From: Cerioporus squamosus
Lineage: Eukaryota > Basidiomycota > Agaricomycetes > Polyporales > Polyporaceae
Reading direction: 5' to 3'
NCBI GenBank assembly: GCA_022592435.1
Contig: JABYQS010000400.1
Span: 1-24,891 of the forward strand
Length of the DNA: 24,891 nucleotides
Position 1 is the stretch's first letter. Each line of letters opens with the position of its first letter. The translations under genes were made by a program, and so were the position numbers. Positions 1 to 10,800 of the stretch are shown piece by piece. A model generated the notes under the pieces. It had not been told where the DNA came from, searched no databases, and saw only the letters and a program-made list of their open reading frames with translations.

Positions 1-1035
1 CAGGGCCCCAGCTGCCAGTGCTCAGCCTTGTCCAGGTAATGTAGATCAGGAGGATGTCAGCAGCAATGAGCAGTACTCGAGAAATGATCACAACTGTGTG
101 GTTCTAAGCATGAGCCTGTGCTGTTGCTTGTAATTGCTAGCCAACCTACGCCTGGTACATGATCAGTGCCCATGTGTGTTACAATACTAGATAGGCCATA
201 CTTAAGGTTGAGTGCAGCAGTTATGTTGTCTGTTGCAAGGCATCCAAATGGTGGAAAGTTCTCTCCAGAGAACTGATAGCCATAGAGAACCTGTACCATA
301 GATGTTTCTGTTGGTTGACATGCTTCAAGGAATGTGGATGTACTCACCAGGTTGGCACCTACTGGTGCTAGAGACAAAGAGAGGACAAGTAGTCCAGGAG
401 CTTGCTTCTGCTCAATACATATGCACGGAGGGCAGAGAAAGCTCATAGCAAGTGTCAGGTAAGTACTATGAGCCAGGACTGGAAGCATGACTCACCTGCT
501 CCCGGGATGAATTGCAGTATCAACAATGCCTGTATCGCTATGCTGAACAAGGAACAACTGCAGACATCAATAAGCATTCTACAATACTCTGTATTCAAGG
601 CTATACACAAACCTCTGATCATGGTCAGATTTGCTGTGGAACAAATTAAGACTGCTCACCTTGTCTGATGGGAGAGATGAAAATGAGACCAACAGCATCA
701 CATAGAATGCCATGGAAATCCACTTGTTAGCGAAGAACAAGAGTGACGCTCCACCGGGGCGTTTTGCGGTCCAGAAGCATGCCACTTCTCGATCTAACAT
801 GATGAAGGTGTCGTAAATGAAGAGAACTATGGCAAGAGAACATGTGAGGTTTGCTCAGACAAGCTTGCATTGGACTGAACGCACCTGCAGCTGCCATATC
901 GCAGTAGTTGCCTATATAGCTGTTTGGCGGAGTCAGCAAGAGTTATCTGTGACAACAGGCCTCAAGAGATGCAACATACAGGGCATCAAACAAGGCCACA
1001 GTCGCAGCAGCAGCAGCGTCAGCGTCGGAAGACAT
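1..1035 (-). pseudogene. DUF6533-type multi-pass membrane protein, broken, 3' end outside window
   Basis: Conceptual translation of several short exons gives the pattern of the basidiomycete DUF6533 family of integral membrane proteins, whose function is unknown. The putative start ATG is at 1035-1033, followed by an Ala-rich N-terminus. Exon 1 (885-1035) ends in NYCDMAAA. Exon 2 (660-826) contains LDREVACFW and LLFFANKW, the family hallmark. Further segments read FSALRAYVLSR (about 440-400), LVLSLSLAPVGANL (about 390-345) and VVIISRVLLIAADILLIYITW (about 90-30), which look like membrane helices. Lesions: an in-frame TAA at 943-945 inside exon 1; a change of frame near 395-400 between the third and fourth segments; and no clean phase match after exon 2. 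Introns are about 58 nt. The 3' end lies left of the window. The family call rests on remembered patterns and was not searched. It could be a live gene with assembly errors. Confidence 0.6.
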
Positions 1036-2359
1036 GGCCAAGTTGAAGGAGCACCCTTAGGTTGTCGAGGGTCGAAGAATGTTGCAATGCCATCCACGGC
1101 ACCACCAGGACTTATATCGCGCGCGACTGCACGGTCAACATGGAGGACACCGACTGGAGATAGTTGTCGAGGTACGCATGCTGCTCGCATCCACCAAATT
1201 TGACCGGATCGCCTCGTCGGGGACAGAAGAGCAATGCGAGCACTGCACGCGACCACTCGCAGCTGCCCGGACCAGATGTCAATGGTCATTGGACACTATG
1301 GAAGTCCAGCCAATCGTGCAGCAGTAGATGAACCAACTTGAAGGTGATTTGGATGGTCAGCGATGATGGTTGTCCAGAAGGCGAACGAAAGTATGAACCC
1401 AAGGTTTGCGCCCGTGTGCGATGTACAGGCGACCGAAGCGAAGACCACGAGCACGAGTGAATAATGTGGGTTCCTCGATGAGCTATGTCGCACTTCGTAA
1501 CCTGAGAACGGCCCAACGGGATGGATAGAAGAGCCTTGCACTTCTGACCTAGAGATCCGGTAGACCTATCAGTACTACTGAATGAATCTCTGACGTGCGC
1601 GTTGTGGGACGGAGAGCAACCGACCTTCAAGAACCAAATGACACTGCCTGTCGAGAGCTTCGTACGATGATGAGATGAGTTCAATCTTCCTGGCTGTACC
1701 TCGGACAACCGCTGGGCAGATTGTAGTTAGTGTCGGTCATACGCAGTGATACCGGTGCAGGCGGCTTCGGAGGCGAGCTGAGCTGGCCGGGGGATACGTG
1801 CGATGAGCGCCGCTGGAAAGGCGTCAGGAAGCCCGACAGGACCGTTTTCCCAATCGCCGGACTATCACATCTGCCACCTCACAGCGCAAGAGCGAACAAC
1901 GAATGTGTGGGATTGCACTCGCGCGCGAGCATCTAGAATGACACATAGCTGGGAGCGAGAAGCGAGGGTCAGGCCAGTAGGCGGGGTTGCAGGATATGGA
2001 TTTGAGTATATGGCGTGCTATGTTGTGTAGAACTACACTGCATGGGTATGGACCGAGAATAGAGAGATGATGAGGGTAGGCAGCGGACGACAGCGAGTGG
2101 TGGTATGTACTGAGATGGAGATACCCTTTTTGAACCAGAACCAAGGACAACGGGGTGTCGCGGGCGAGCGCGACGAGCCAAGCGAGACGAGGATGGGGTT
2201 AACGAGTGGGTCATGAATCTTGATAAGTACAGTACACTCCGATATTGACCGATGATTGTGATGCTGACAGCAGATGCGGGGGGAAACGAGCGGATCAGAA
2301 GAGACAAGCAGAAACGCACGAAAATAAGACATGAAGAGCACTACGGGCGTAGTGGTCAT
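1036..2359. other. No recognisable gene
   Basis: About 1.3 kb between the DUF6533 remnant and the next ORF. The best open stretch is on the minus strand at 1296-1541 and has a hydrophobic middle (SLVLVVFASVA ... GFILSFAFW), so it may be a remnant of another membrane protein, but I cannot name it. Other open frames overlap on both strands without convincing codon use. No RNA gene or repeat was seen. Confidence 0.4.
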
Positions 2360-2981
2360 TCATGAAGAGGGATGATGTCGCAATTGCCAGTCCAGCGGCG
2401 TTGAGTAGCGATCCCAGCCGGGGACGGCGTGCAGCCTAAGCGACACGGTGCGTGGGTACGAGAGAAGGCGTGACAATGTGCGCAACGGACATGCACGCGC
2501 CACGGTTTGTGAGCGGGCTGGAGGGGACAGGCGGAGCTGAGGAACACAAGGCCCCCACAAGTGGAGGCGCGGTGTCACCGAGGGGGGAGGAGCCTGTGCG
2601 GGCGGAGTGGATGCACGCGCGGGGGTATATGGCACGGAAGCACGCAAACGAGGTGCTGGCTCGGGTGAGGGCGTGCACGAGTCCTCCTGGAGGAGGTCGG
2701 AACGCGCTCCCACCGGGAAGAACGTCCGCTGCTGGCCGATGTTCGTGTTCCATGCGAGTGGCCTCCTGTCCATGAGGGATATGCCGTACTGGACGTGCTC
2801 ATCGGAGGGGAGACCGTACTCGGCCTCAACTTGCGAGTCAAGGGCGGGATTACGGGGAGTGGAGTCGTCGAGGATGCGCATATACTGCTCGTTGGACGAT
2901 CTCGCCACGACTCGGAGGGCAGAGCTGGTGGCGGCACAAAGGGATATTAGAAGATTGGTGGAGTACCATCGGGATAGGTGA
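2360..2981 (-). CDS. Hypothetical protein fragment, probably cut at its 5' side by the LTR element
   Basis: A minus-strand open frame of roughly 200 codons, continuous from about 2981 down to a stop at 2360. I do not recognise the family. The first half has ordinary protein-like composition (for example EYGLPSDEHVQYGISLMDRR and NIGQQRTFFPVG). The second half is Pro/Ser/Arg-rich and low in complexity. There is no convincing ATG at the 5' side: the frame meets a stop just upstream, only about 10 bases from the boundary of the LTR at 2998. An upstream exon may therefore have been displaced or lost when the LTR element arrived. The opposite strand is also open (2607-2981) and ends at a good-looking donor (GTGAGT near 2978), so the coding strand is not certain. 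Confidence 0.35.
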
Positions 2982-2997
2982 GTATACTACATGCGAC

Positions 2998-3187
2998 TGT
3001 CATTAGTATAGGGTTAGGGTCAGAGGCCTATAGCTCAGACAAGCGCTACTTGTACCTAAGTCTACTTCTACCTGTCGCCGCTACGTCTGTGTTGAACCTG
3101 CTATAGAATGGGTTCTAACGCACTTGCGGCGCGATCGTAGGCTCACCACCGGTCTACACCGGCTCCACCACCCCCCAGCTCCTTACA
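2998..3187 (+). repeat. 5' long terminal repeat
   Basis: Direct repeat of 4311-4497. By eye the two copies differ by 8 substitutions (6 of them transitions) and a 3-bp gap near the start. The motif TAGGGTTAGGGTCAG is inside both copies. If the true LTR continued to the CA at about 3231-3232, the primer-binding-like site would lie immediately after it, and the downstream copy would be 3'-truncated. Confidence 0.8.
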
Positions 3188-3232
3188 CTTTTTTGCGTTA
3201 CCCCGGTCCTTCACCCAAAGGACCTGTAGCAG

Positions 3233-3247
3233 TTGGCGACACTGCCG
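3233..3247 (+). other. Candidate tRNA primer-binding site
   Basis: TTGGCGACACTGCCG contains the TGG expected opposite a tRNA 3' CCA end. It sits 45 bases after the end of the repeat shared by both copies. This is farther than usual unless the first LTR really extends to about 3232. The matching tRNA was not identified. Confidence 0.35.
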
Positions 3248-4289
3248 TGGCAATACCCCCGTCGTTTCCCATCGGATCGTCTCGCAATCGGCCGCGTTGG
3301 ATCCGTCTCGACTTGGCCTTTCTGACGATACCGCTTCCGACGGATTTGGAGGAGATCTGGAGATCTTACCGAGGTTTCTGGGTAGGTGGTGGATTTGAAG
3401 GAGCTGGTGATGGGCATGAAATTCGGCGAATTTGGCACGTAATCCCCTCGTTCTTTCGATATTCGATTCCCCTCGTCCATCGCTGCTGAACAACCCCCTT
3501 CGCGCCGTGTCACGCCCAGCGGTTCTGCCGCTACCATCCCATCTCTTGCACCATCACTCTCTGGGAGGACTTCGTCCGTTGCTCCGCGGACTCCCGTCCG
3601 ATTCCCTCGCGACTACCCCCGTTCGATTCGCCCATCCGAAGGCTTTCCAACGCATCTGGTATCGTCGCAATCGGACCACTCCTCGTTGCGCATCCGCGGC
3701 TCCCTGCCTCCCTTCCTCCTCCACATCACTCTGTCACCCTCTATCCCCATATCTTCACGGTTTTTGGGCCGTTTTGGACAGTTCTACCACCATTGGATTC
3801 TTATCCTCAAGCCCTATCAAACTTCATCCTTGCCGTGCGACGACCTACGCTCATCTGGCCGTCACGGCACCATCCGCTTCCTGGGTTGGCAGAGACATTA
3901 AGTTGTCTACTGCTAGCTTCACAGCAACGCATCCTCCGCATTCTTACCCCCTGGCAGCACCGCCCCAATGCCGCTCTCCCTACACCCTTCCTCGACACTA
4001 CTCTGGTCTATCTCGAAAGACCCCCCACGCGTCTCTCCTTGGGATAGCGCTGTGATGCGAGGCCTTGGATGGATTTTGACTCTCCTACGAGCCTCCCACG
4101 GGCACCATGTCGGCTCCGGCAGGGAAGCACCCTGTTGCGGGGGTGAGACCTCGGCGTGATTGGGACGGACTGTTTGCTCGAATCTGGTTGTTGGGACCTT
4201 ATGCCGTATGTTCCTTCCGCTTGCGCTGACTCGATTACTTCCATTGTTCGTTTACTTACTACTTACTTGTGGACCCGTACTGCGTGTCC

Positions 4290-4310
4290 AGAGGGGGAGG
4301 ATGTAAGGAC
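4290..4310 (+). other. Polypurine tract of the LTR element
   Basis: Purine-rich run containing AGAGGGGGAGGA directly upstream of the TGT that opens the second LTR. This is where plus-strand priming of an LTR retroelement starts. It supports the orientation given for the element. Confidence 0.55.
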
Positions 4311-4497
4311 TGTTAGTATAGGGTTAGGGTCAGAGGCCTATAGCTCAGACAAGCGCTACTTGTATCTAAGTCTACTTCTACCTGTCGCCGCTATGTATGT
4401 GTTCAACCTGCTATAGAATGGGTTCCAACGCACTTGCGGTGCGATCATAGGCTCACCGCCGGTCTACACCGGCTCCACCACCCCCCAGCTCCTTACA
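4311..4497 (+). repeat. 3' long terminal repeat
   Basis: About 96 percent identical to 2998-3187. Several differences are C-to-T or G-to-A at CpG sites in this copy (for example GCGCGATCG in the first copy versus GTGCGATCA here). This pattern fits methylated-cytosine decay after insertion. Confidence 0.8.
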
Positions 4498-6289
4498 ATC
4501 CCACTCTCGCAGAGTAGCGCATCCTCGTCCTCATCTGTCCCCGTCCTTTGTGTTGTTGTCCGCCATCACACATGTAGCACCTCATACCCATCGCGTGTAT
4601 CTCTGATGTGCTCCCTCCTGCTACTCTCGCTGAATGTCGTCTGCACAAGCTATGATCAGGGTGCACCTCAGGCATTCCCCGCGCCTCTCCATATCCCTCA
4701 CACCTACCCGTCCAACCGCCTCCAGATGGGGAACCTGACAAGACTAGTACTGTGGATAGCTCGTCAAGTTGTCCGGGTATCCCCTGAGGTGGCACGCAAT
4801 GCATCAATCTTGTATGCGTGCTCCGATGCACAACACTCCTCCACCATGCGTTGTGATCGACTTGAGCAAGGGGGTGGCAGAAAGTGAATTACTTACCAGT
4901 AGTCCTAAAAGTGCAATAAGCAACTTTCCGGGGACCCCCTCCCCCCTCCACCATGGGAAACTACTTCAAATGGTATGTTTTCTGTATGTCAGACGACATA
5001 CCCTTCCATAACAGGATGAAAGGTCTCATCATATGAGAGAAAGGACTTCCCACTGTCACTAGAACATTTTCGACCAGTTTGAGTATCAGACAGCACGAAT
5101 TTGCGCATGTTTTGCAACTGAAAGGGCGAGACTTCAGAGCGTCAAACTTCCCAATGTGGCCGTTCAGATGCCCATCTGCTATGCTTGAGTTGCTTGACAT
5201 TGGTCACTGTCCTGTATACCCCCTGCATAGAGTCCATGTCACACCAGGACAGTTTTGACTTGTTCAGCAGCCTCTTTGGATTGTCTATCTAGGCCTCAGA
5301 GGTTCCCAAAGCAGCACCACAAATGACCTCCTGAAAGAACAAGACCCCTGAGAACCCCCTCCCCCCCTTAGGCGCCCAGTACCCACGGTCTTGGACTTTG
5401 CCGATGCCACCCCCTTGGACTTGAGGGTGTCCTCATCCCCTCTGCCATACTTTCCTGGCGCACACCTGTAATGGCATGCTCGAGCTTTTGCGTCCTCATC
5501 TTCTACTCAGCTACCCCACTTCCATTCAACCCTCGATGACTGTCACATCGTGCTACAGACCCCGTCGTGTATTCCGCCGTCAGGTCCGTGACTCGACGCA
5601 CACCGGCCTGTTGTGCATCCCACCCGGTTCGAAGACGCCTCTACATCTACACGAGCCCATGATGATGAGTGGCCCTCCCACATGCTTGAGCGCAGTTGGA
5701 GCTCGCTCGTTCGCTGATGCATACCACCACAAGAGACATGAGGAATCAAGGATGATGCCTTGCTTCTCACTCAGGTCGCCTTCAAGGAGGTCGGTGCTGC
5801 TCCTAATAGATGAAGATGTCGGTGTCAGGGCAAGATGAGGTCGTGGTTTCCCAGGACGACCTCTGCCTGCCGTTCCAGCGCGATGTCGTGCTGGCAGGTA
5901 CCTCAGCTTGAAGTGCTCGGGCGGAGTGCATCCGTGACAAGCTGTCCTCGGCACGAACCGGGTGCCATAGAAGTCGTCGAGCATCGGCTCACCAGCAGCG
6001 GTGCTGTTGGACAACGCTGTGTTGTTCTGGTCCTGCATGGGCATGATGCAGCCGAGGGCATGGTCAAGGGTCGGGCAGCGGGTTCGACAGAGTCGCCTGC
6101 CATGTACAGTACCATCCTATCACCCTCTGTAGGATGACAGCAACCTCAAGGTATGGCCGTGCGCTGGGACTGTGAAACTTCAGTTCACATCTCACTGCAC
6201 CAGGACATCTTACTACACCATGGACTCTTGATATCAGCACTCAGACCTGGATCAACGCCTGTTGTCTCTTACTCACCAGGTTGTCTTGG
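4498..6289. other. No recognisable gene (1.8 kb)
   Basis: Both strands hold only overlapping medium ORFs. The longest is a minus frame at 5580-6044 (154 codons). A plus frame near 5820-5920 (DEVVVSQDDLCLPFQRDVV) looks protein-like but matches no family I know. The stretch 4960-5260 is also open in pieces (HEFAHVLQLKGRDF on plus) and could be a transposon relic. No terminal repeats were seen. Confidence 0.35.
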
Positions 6290-7321
6290 ACTTCGTGCAT
6301 CCAAAATGACAAAAGGACGCTATATCTCCTTCCTGCCTCACTCGATGCCACATACTATCTCTAGCACACGTGTCCCAAGTCGCCGTCCCTCGGAATCTAG
6401 TAATCGACAGACTGTGGCTGGTGAAGCAGACACTGCATCCAGTAAGTTGCACCCGGTATATATCCAGGTACTCGCACTGATCACTCGCACAGGATGCTTG
6501 TGCGGAACCATGAAGTCCTCGGAGAGCTTCTCCTCGAAGCACTGTGCGAGTATGTTGTTCTGTTCCGCTGAGAAGGTCCAAGCTGATTTGTCTGTCTAGG
6601 GACTACTGCCAGCCCATACATGCAGCTCGTTTTGAACGACGTGCAGGACTTCCTGGCGCGCAAGCAGTGGTACACCCCGTAAGGTCAGCTTCACATCGCT
6701 GAATTTGTGTGCACCTATTGCTGACACTCCTTCAGATATTCCATAGCAATGTGGATACGTTCTGCATGGCATTCTGGGCGCCGGGAACACCTTCCTCATC
6801 CACAGCATCGCAAGCACACTCAACCTCGACGTCTACGGCCTCTCCCTCACGAAGATTGGCATGAACGACTCGACATTCACCTCCATCATCGCCGCTGAGC
6901 TCCCTAACAAGTGCATCATGCCACAATCCATGAGGGTATCAAGCATGCTGCGCAACATCGTCAATCCGGGAAAGCAGAACCCGGATGGTCCCGGGAACTA
7001 GAGCGAGATGAAAATTCCAGCCGCTCTGTCGTGTCGCGCATTACTCTCAGTAGGCTGCTTGATGCTCTCGATGGTATCAGCGCGTAGGAGATTGTATCCT
7101 CTTCGCCACGATGAACGACTACAAGGCGCTAGACCCTGCAGTGCCCTCAGGCTCTGCTGACCCGGTCGTCTCAATCTGCATGTTGGGTTCACGCTCGCGA
7201 GCAAGTACCAGTGCCGCAAGCTCTTGCAGCGGTTCTTCTTTCTCTCGAGCTGCGACAAGGATGAGACGGTGGACAAGAAGCAAGCGAACGAGAAGGACTC
7301 TGGCTGCAGGCCTGCGGCTCT
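6290..7321 (+). pseudogene. BCS1-like AAA ATPase, degenerate 5' portion
   Basis: Pieces in several frames follow the order of a BCS1-type mitochondrial AAA ATPase of the kind expanded in Agaricomycetes. RNHEVLGELLLEA is at about 6501-6540 (end of the BCS1_N domain). LNDVQDFLARKQWYTP at about 6632-6680 is followed by a likely intron, GTAAGG to TTCAG, 6680-6735. The P-loop region is at 6756-6800, then LNLDVYGLSLTKIGMNDS, then ITLSRLLDALDGISA at about 7039-7085, NDYKALDPA at about 7111-7140, and PGRLNLHVGFTLASKYQC at about 7160-7215. The Walker A motif reads GILGAGNTF: Asn (6786-6788) stands where the catalytic Lys is expected. There is an in-frame TAG at 6744-6746, and frames change around Walker B (6915-6960) and near 7140-7165. 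The hAT element interrupts it at 7322; the 3' part resumes at 12247. Confidence 0.75.
7314..7321 (+). repeat. Left target-site duplication of the hAT element
   Basis: GCGGCTCT immediately before the left inverted repeat. The right copy at 12247-12254 is GCAGCTCT, a 7/8 match. An 8-bp duplication is the hallmark size for hAT transposons. Confidence 0.8.
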
Positions 7322-7338
7322 TAGGGAATGGCACGGGT
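7322..7338 (+). repeat. Left terminal inverted repeat of the hAT element
   Basis: TAGGGAATGGCACGGGT. It pairs with 12230-12246 on the opposite strand with a single mismatch at the ninth base. Confidence 0.85.
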
Positions 7339-7445
7339 CGCATAAACCCGGCGGGTTTTGGACGGGATCTCTGACGGGTACGGGTACAGGCAGGCAGTCA
7401 GCCCAAGTCCAAAACCCGTGACCCGTATGCACGGGCTGACGGGTT
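7330..7445 (+). repeat. Left subterminal ACGGGT/ACCCGT cluster
   Basis: At least seven copies of CGGGT or its complement in both orientations, including a tandem ACGGGTACGGGT. The mirrored cluster lies at 12090-12235. Such arrays are the usual binding sites for hAT transposase; that role is inferred here. Confidence 0.6.
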
Positions 7446-7485
7446 TCGGAGCCTGCCTTCCGGGCTGCAGGCACCCTCAAGGCAA

Positions 7486-7511
7486 GCGCGGACTTGAGGT
7501 CAAGTCCGCGC
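7486..7511. repeat. Perfect 12-bp inverted repeat with 2-base loop
   Basis: The arms GCGCGGACTTGA (7486-7497) and TCAAGTCCGCGC (7500-7511) are exact reverse complements around GG. It is located in the 5' leader of the transposase, inside the hAT element. It could form a hairpin in DNA or RNA. Confidence 0.75.
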
Positions 7512-7811
7512 GTACTACGGAGCTCATATGTACCTACAAAAGAGGAACAATACCATTCCAGGATAATCTGTACAGTTCCTTGAAGCCACTGAATGGAACC
7601 AGACTACAGTATGAGAGACTAGACTCGGAGATGCGTACAGATAAGTATCAGATCAAGAGAGCTGCAGCCCTCAAACCGAGTCCCCTGTCCTCCAAGTCCA
7701 CCCCAAGTTACCTGCTCCGACTCTGTTCCCCACCGCTAAGAAGTCATAACCCGCAAACGCACAGGTACCAAAACCGCCACCCAATCCCCACCCCCAAAGC
7801 GTCAACGTGAG

Positions 7812-10800
7812 ATGGCAAAGAAGAATCGGAAGGAGTCCGACAAGCCCGTGGCGACCAAGCCAGACAAGCCAGCCAAGGCTCCCGCGGTAGCGAAAAGTGC
7901 TGCAAAGAAGACTGGCGCGGATTCGGACAAGGCAGCTCGGCCAACCACGGGCAGCTCGGGATCAGCCCGACGGAAGGTGACGGTTGAGGAGGTGCGCCTT
8001 GATAAGGATGGATTGGAGATCGTCGACGATCCAGACGATGGCGAGGGCGGCGACAACACTGGGAAGAAGCCGGAGCAAGTTGAGGATGAGATCGGGTCGG
8101 AGGAAGAGCTTGGTGAGTGCGAGAATGGGTCACTTGCGCCATGGGTGCTGAACACGCATGCGTTGAAGCTGGCATGATGGAGGACTGGACTTCTGTGCTG
8201 TATGCATTCTTCAAACCCATCCCAAAGATCGAGTACGTGAACGGCCGCTGCACGCATGCATTCAAGTGCCTCGCACAGCCCTGCAAGGTGCAGAAGAGCA
8301 AGGGGTACGCGTGGCGCTTCCTCAACAAAGGTGACCGCACTTCGACCTCGGGGTTGAAACGGCATGCTGAGAAGTGCTTTGGAGTCGATGTCATGAGAGC
8401 CGCAATGGAGGTCGGGGATATCAAGGGAGTGCGCGAGCAGATTGTCGACCCCATCCGGAAGAGCAGGCCTGGGACGATCACGATGCACTTCCAATGCAAG
8501 AAGGGTCAGGTTTCATATATGCATCATAATCATACACGGGTCGAGACACGTACAGAGATTGTCAGATGGGTGTGCAAGAGCCTGCGGCCCTTCAAAATTG
8601 TGAAGGACTGCGGCTTTCTCGTCTTGATGAAGACTGGGTGCCCAGGATATCATATCCCGTCGCCTTTGACAGTCTCGCGCGATGTGAAAACCGTGTTCGC
8701 GCGGACGCGCAGTTGCATCACAAAGATGCTGCGGGTAAGAAATTAGTGGATACGGGTCGTGACATCGGACTGACATGCCAACCTTTAGGAATACGACGGG
8801 AAGCTGCATTTTGCTACAGACGCCTGGACTTCTCCGAACCATCGCGTGTTCATTGCGGTGACGGTCCATCTCGAGTATCAAGGTGCGCCGCTGTGCCTTG
8901 TCTTGGATGTTGTCGAGGTTGCCGCATCGCATACCGGCGATCACTTGGCCGTGGTGTTCGCTGGCATCCTGAAAGAGTTTGGTATTGAAGAGAAGGTTAG
9001 TCCGGTTTGCGATATTGTATGTACTGTTTGGGACTTACGGGGACTATTAGGTGCTTGCGCTCGCATGCGACAACGCGTCGAATAACGACAAGATGGTCAA
9101 GGTCCTTGTGGAGCCCGAGCATCTTGAAGAGCCATTCGGGGGTCACAGCGCGCACGTTCGGTGCTTCCTCCACATCATGAACCTCGTGGCGAAGAGCGTC
9201 ATCATGAAGTTCGACGTGGCAGGGTTCAAGGCAGGTGATGAGGATGGGGAGGCGGGCAAGAAACTCGAGTGACTCACGCAGGAGTTGCAAGAGTACGAGA
9301 ACGTGTGTGGCACTGCGCCAAGCGCTTTGAAGGCAAAGGGGAAGGGGAAGGGGAAAGCGCGCGCTGAGGCCCCTGTGGAAGAGGTACTGGGGGAGGACGA
9401 CGAGGAAGCAGATGACCCGGACGATGAGATTGACGCGTCGGAACTGCTCGACGAGAATGACCGCGCGGACATCGAGAATGGGATGCAACCCATCAAGTTG
9501 GTCATCACGAAGGTGAGCGTCAGTCTATGTGGTTAAGTGATCGTTCAGCCTACCTTCATATGACAAGATACGCACACTTGCCTCCAAGGTCATCAATTCG
9601 ACGACGAAGCTCCAGCCGGTTTGGAAGCAAGCCTGCGTCGACACTGGCTTGAAGGTCAAGTTCCTTCCCCGCGATGCGTACGATATGCTTGAGGCCGCTG
9701 TGAAGTATCGCGAGGTGGTGACCAGCATGTGCGCGAAAGCAGAGAACGGGTTGAGGGATTACGAGTTGACACAGGAGGAGTGGGAGCTGGCAAAGCAGCT
9801 GGGGAAGGTACTTAAGGTTCGTCCTCAGTTCGTACTCTGGCGTAACCTTAATACTTACCAGCGCTCATTGCTGCTTTGGGCGTGTCTCTGCGCTCTTGCT
9901 GGCTTAACCTATTTGATTCTCTCTGGTGCCGCAGGTCTTCAAGGACGGCACCCTCTTCTTCTCTCGCGGCTCGCCGAATCTTGCCAAGGTCATCCCGGCG
10001 ATGGACCATATTGACAAGCATCTCGCGACCGCCAGCATCTCCAACACCTACGTCCCCGCCATCCGGGCTGCCTGCAAGTTGGCGAAGATCGTTCTGAACA
10101 AGTACTACAGTCTCACGGACGCGTCGAAGCTCTACCGACTTGCCATGAGTAAGTACTCCTTCGTTTCTGATATGCGCACATTATGCTTACTACGAGTCTC
10201 TTCTGCCTTGTAGTGCTGCATCCCAGATACAAGCTGGAATACTTCAAGCGGCTCAAGTGGCCGGCAGTATGGCAGCAGCAGGCACGGAAGCTCCTCGAAG
10301 ACGAGTTCGAGGAGTACCTAACTGATCATCAACTTGCCCAAGACGATGACGAGCCCGACGACGTCCCGCTCGAGACCCCTGCCCCTAGTTCACGCTCGGC
10401 TTCACGCTCTTCCCGTCATGCCAGTTCTGACAAGAGCTCGGACAAAGACGATGTTCGCATGGACCAGGACGATGACGACGAAGACGCTTGGGAGGTACAT
10501 ACTACTCCAGGTGACTTGCTCAGGCCGTCGGACGTACTCACCATCTTGTGCAGGATGAGGAGCCCAACATGTTTGACGAGCTGCGAGGTCTGCCTGCTTT
10601 GGACATGCCGCAGGTCGCAAATGAACTCAAAGAGTTCCTCAACAGTCCCCTTGAGGACATCGACGACCCGATTCAGTGGTGGAAGGACCGCGTGAGCACA
10701 TACCCTGTGCTCTCGCGCATGGCCCTTGACTACCTGATGATCCCGGGTACGTATTGTGTTCGTATTGCATGTGAGCTTACAGCTGCTGACCGTGTCTTCA

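Larger units (their letters stand above)
2998..4497 (+). mobile_element. Short non-autonomous LTR retroelement (TRIM/deletion-derivative-like)
   Basis: Two direct repeats of 190 and 187 bp, both starting TGT and ending ACA, bracket a 1123-bp interior. The interior has no recognisable gag, protease, reverse transcriptase, RNase H or integrase. A polypurine stretch abuts the downstream repeat. A primer-binding-site-like motif (TTGGCGACACTGCCG) lies downstream of the first repeat. This layout is that of a non-autonomous LTR element, or of an element that lost its coding part. Flanking bases GCGAC (left) and ATCCC (right) do not form a target-site duplication, so one end may be truncated or rearranged. 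Longest interior frame: 3432-4055, Pro/Ser/Arg-rich, not recognised. Confidence 0.7.

Noticed and set aside
1002..1018. GCAGCAGC-type microsatellite
   Set aside because: Short and in frame with an Ala-rich N-terminus of the DUF6533 remnant; nothing suggests expansion.
3008..3026. TAGGGTTAGGGTCAG as an interstitial telomere repeat
   Set aside because: Fewer than two and a half units, and the same word is present in both LTR copies, so it belongs to the LTR.
5580..6044. 154-codon minus-strand ORF as a gene
   Set aside because: Mixed composition, an equally open opposite strand, no splice or family signal. Kept only as part of an unassigned region.
7744..8499. Minus-strand frames of 230-251 codons
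   Set aside because: Antisense to transposase exons 1-2, which have in-phase splice sites and recognisable BED-finger residues on the plus strand.
9331..9356. AAGGGG tandem-like run as a regulatory or minisatellite repeat
   Set aside because: Only a few units, and it encodes the Lys/Gly-rich low-complexity linker of the transposase in frame.
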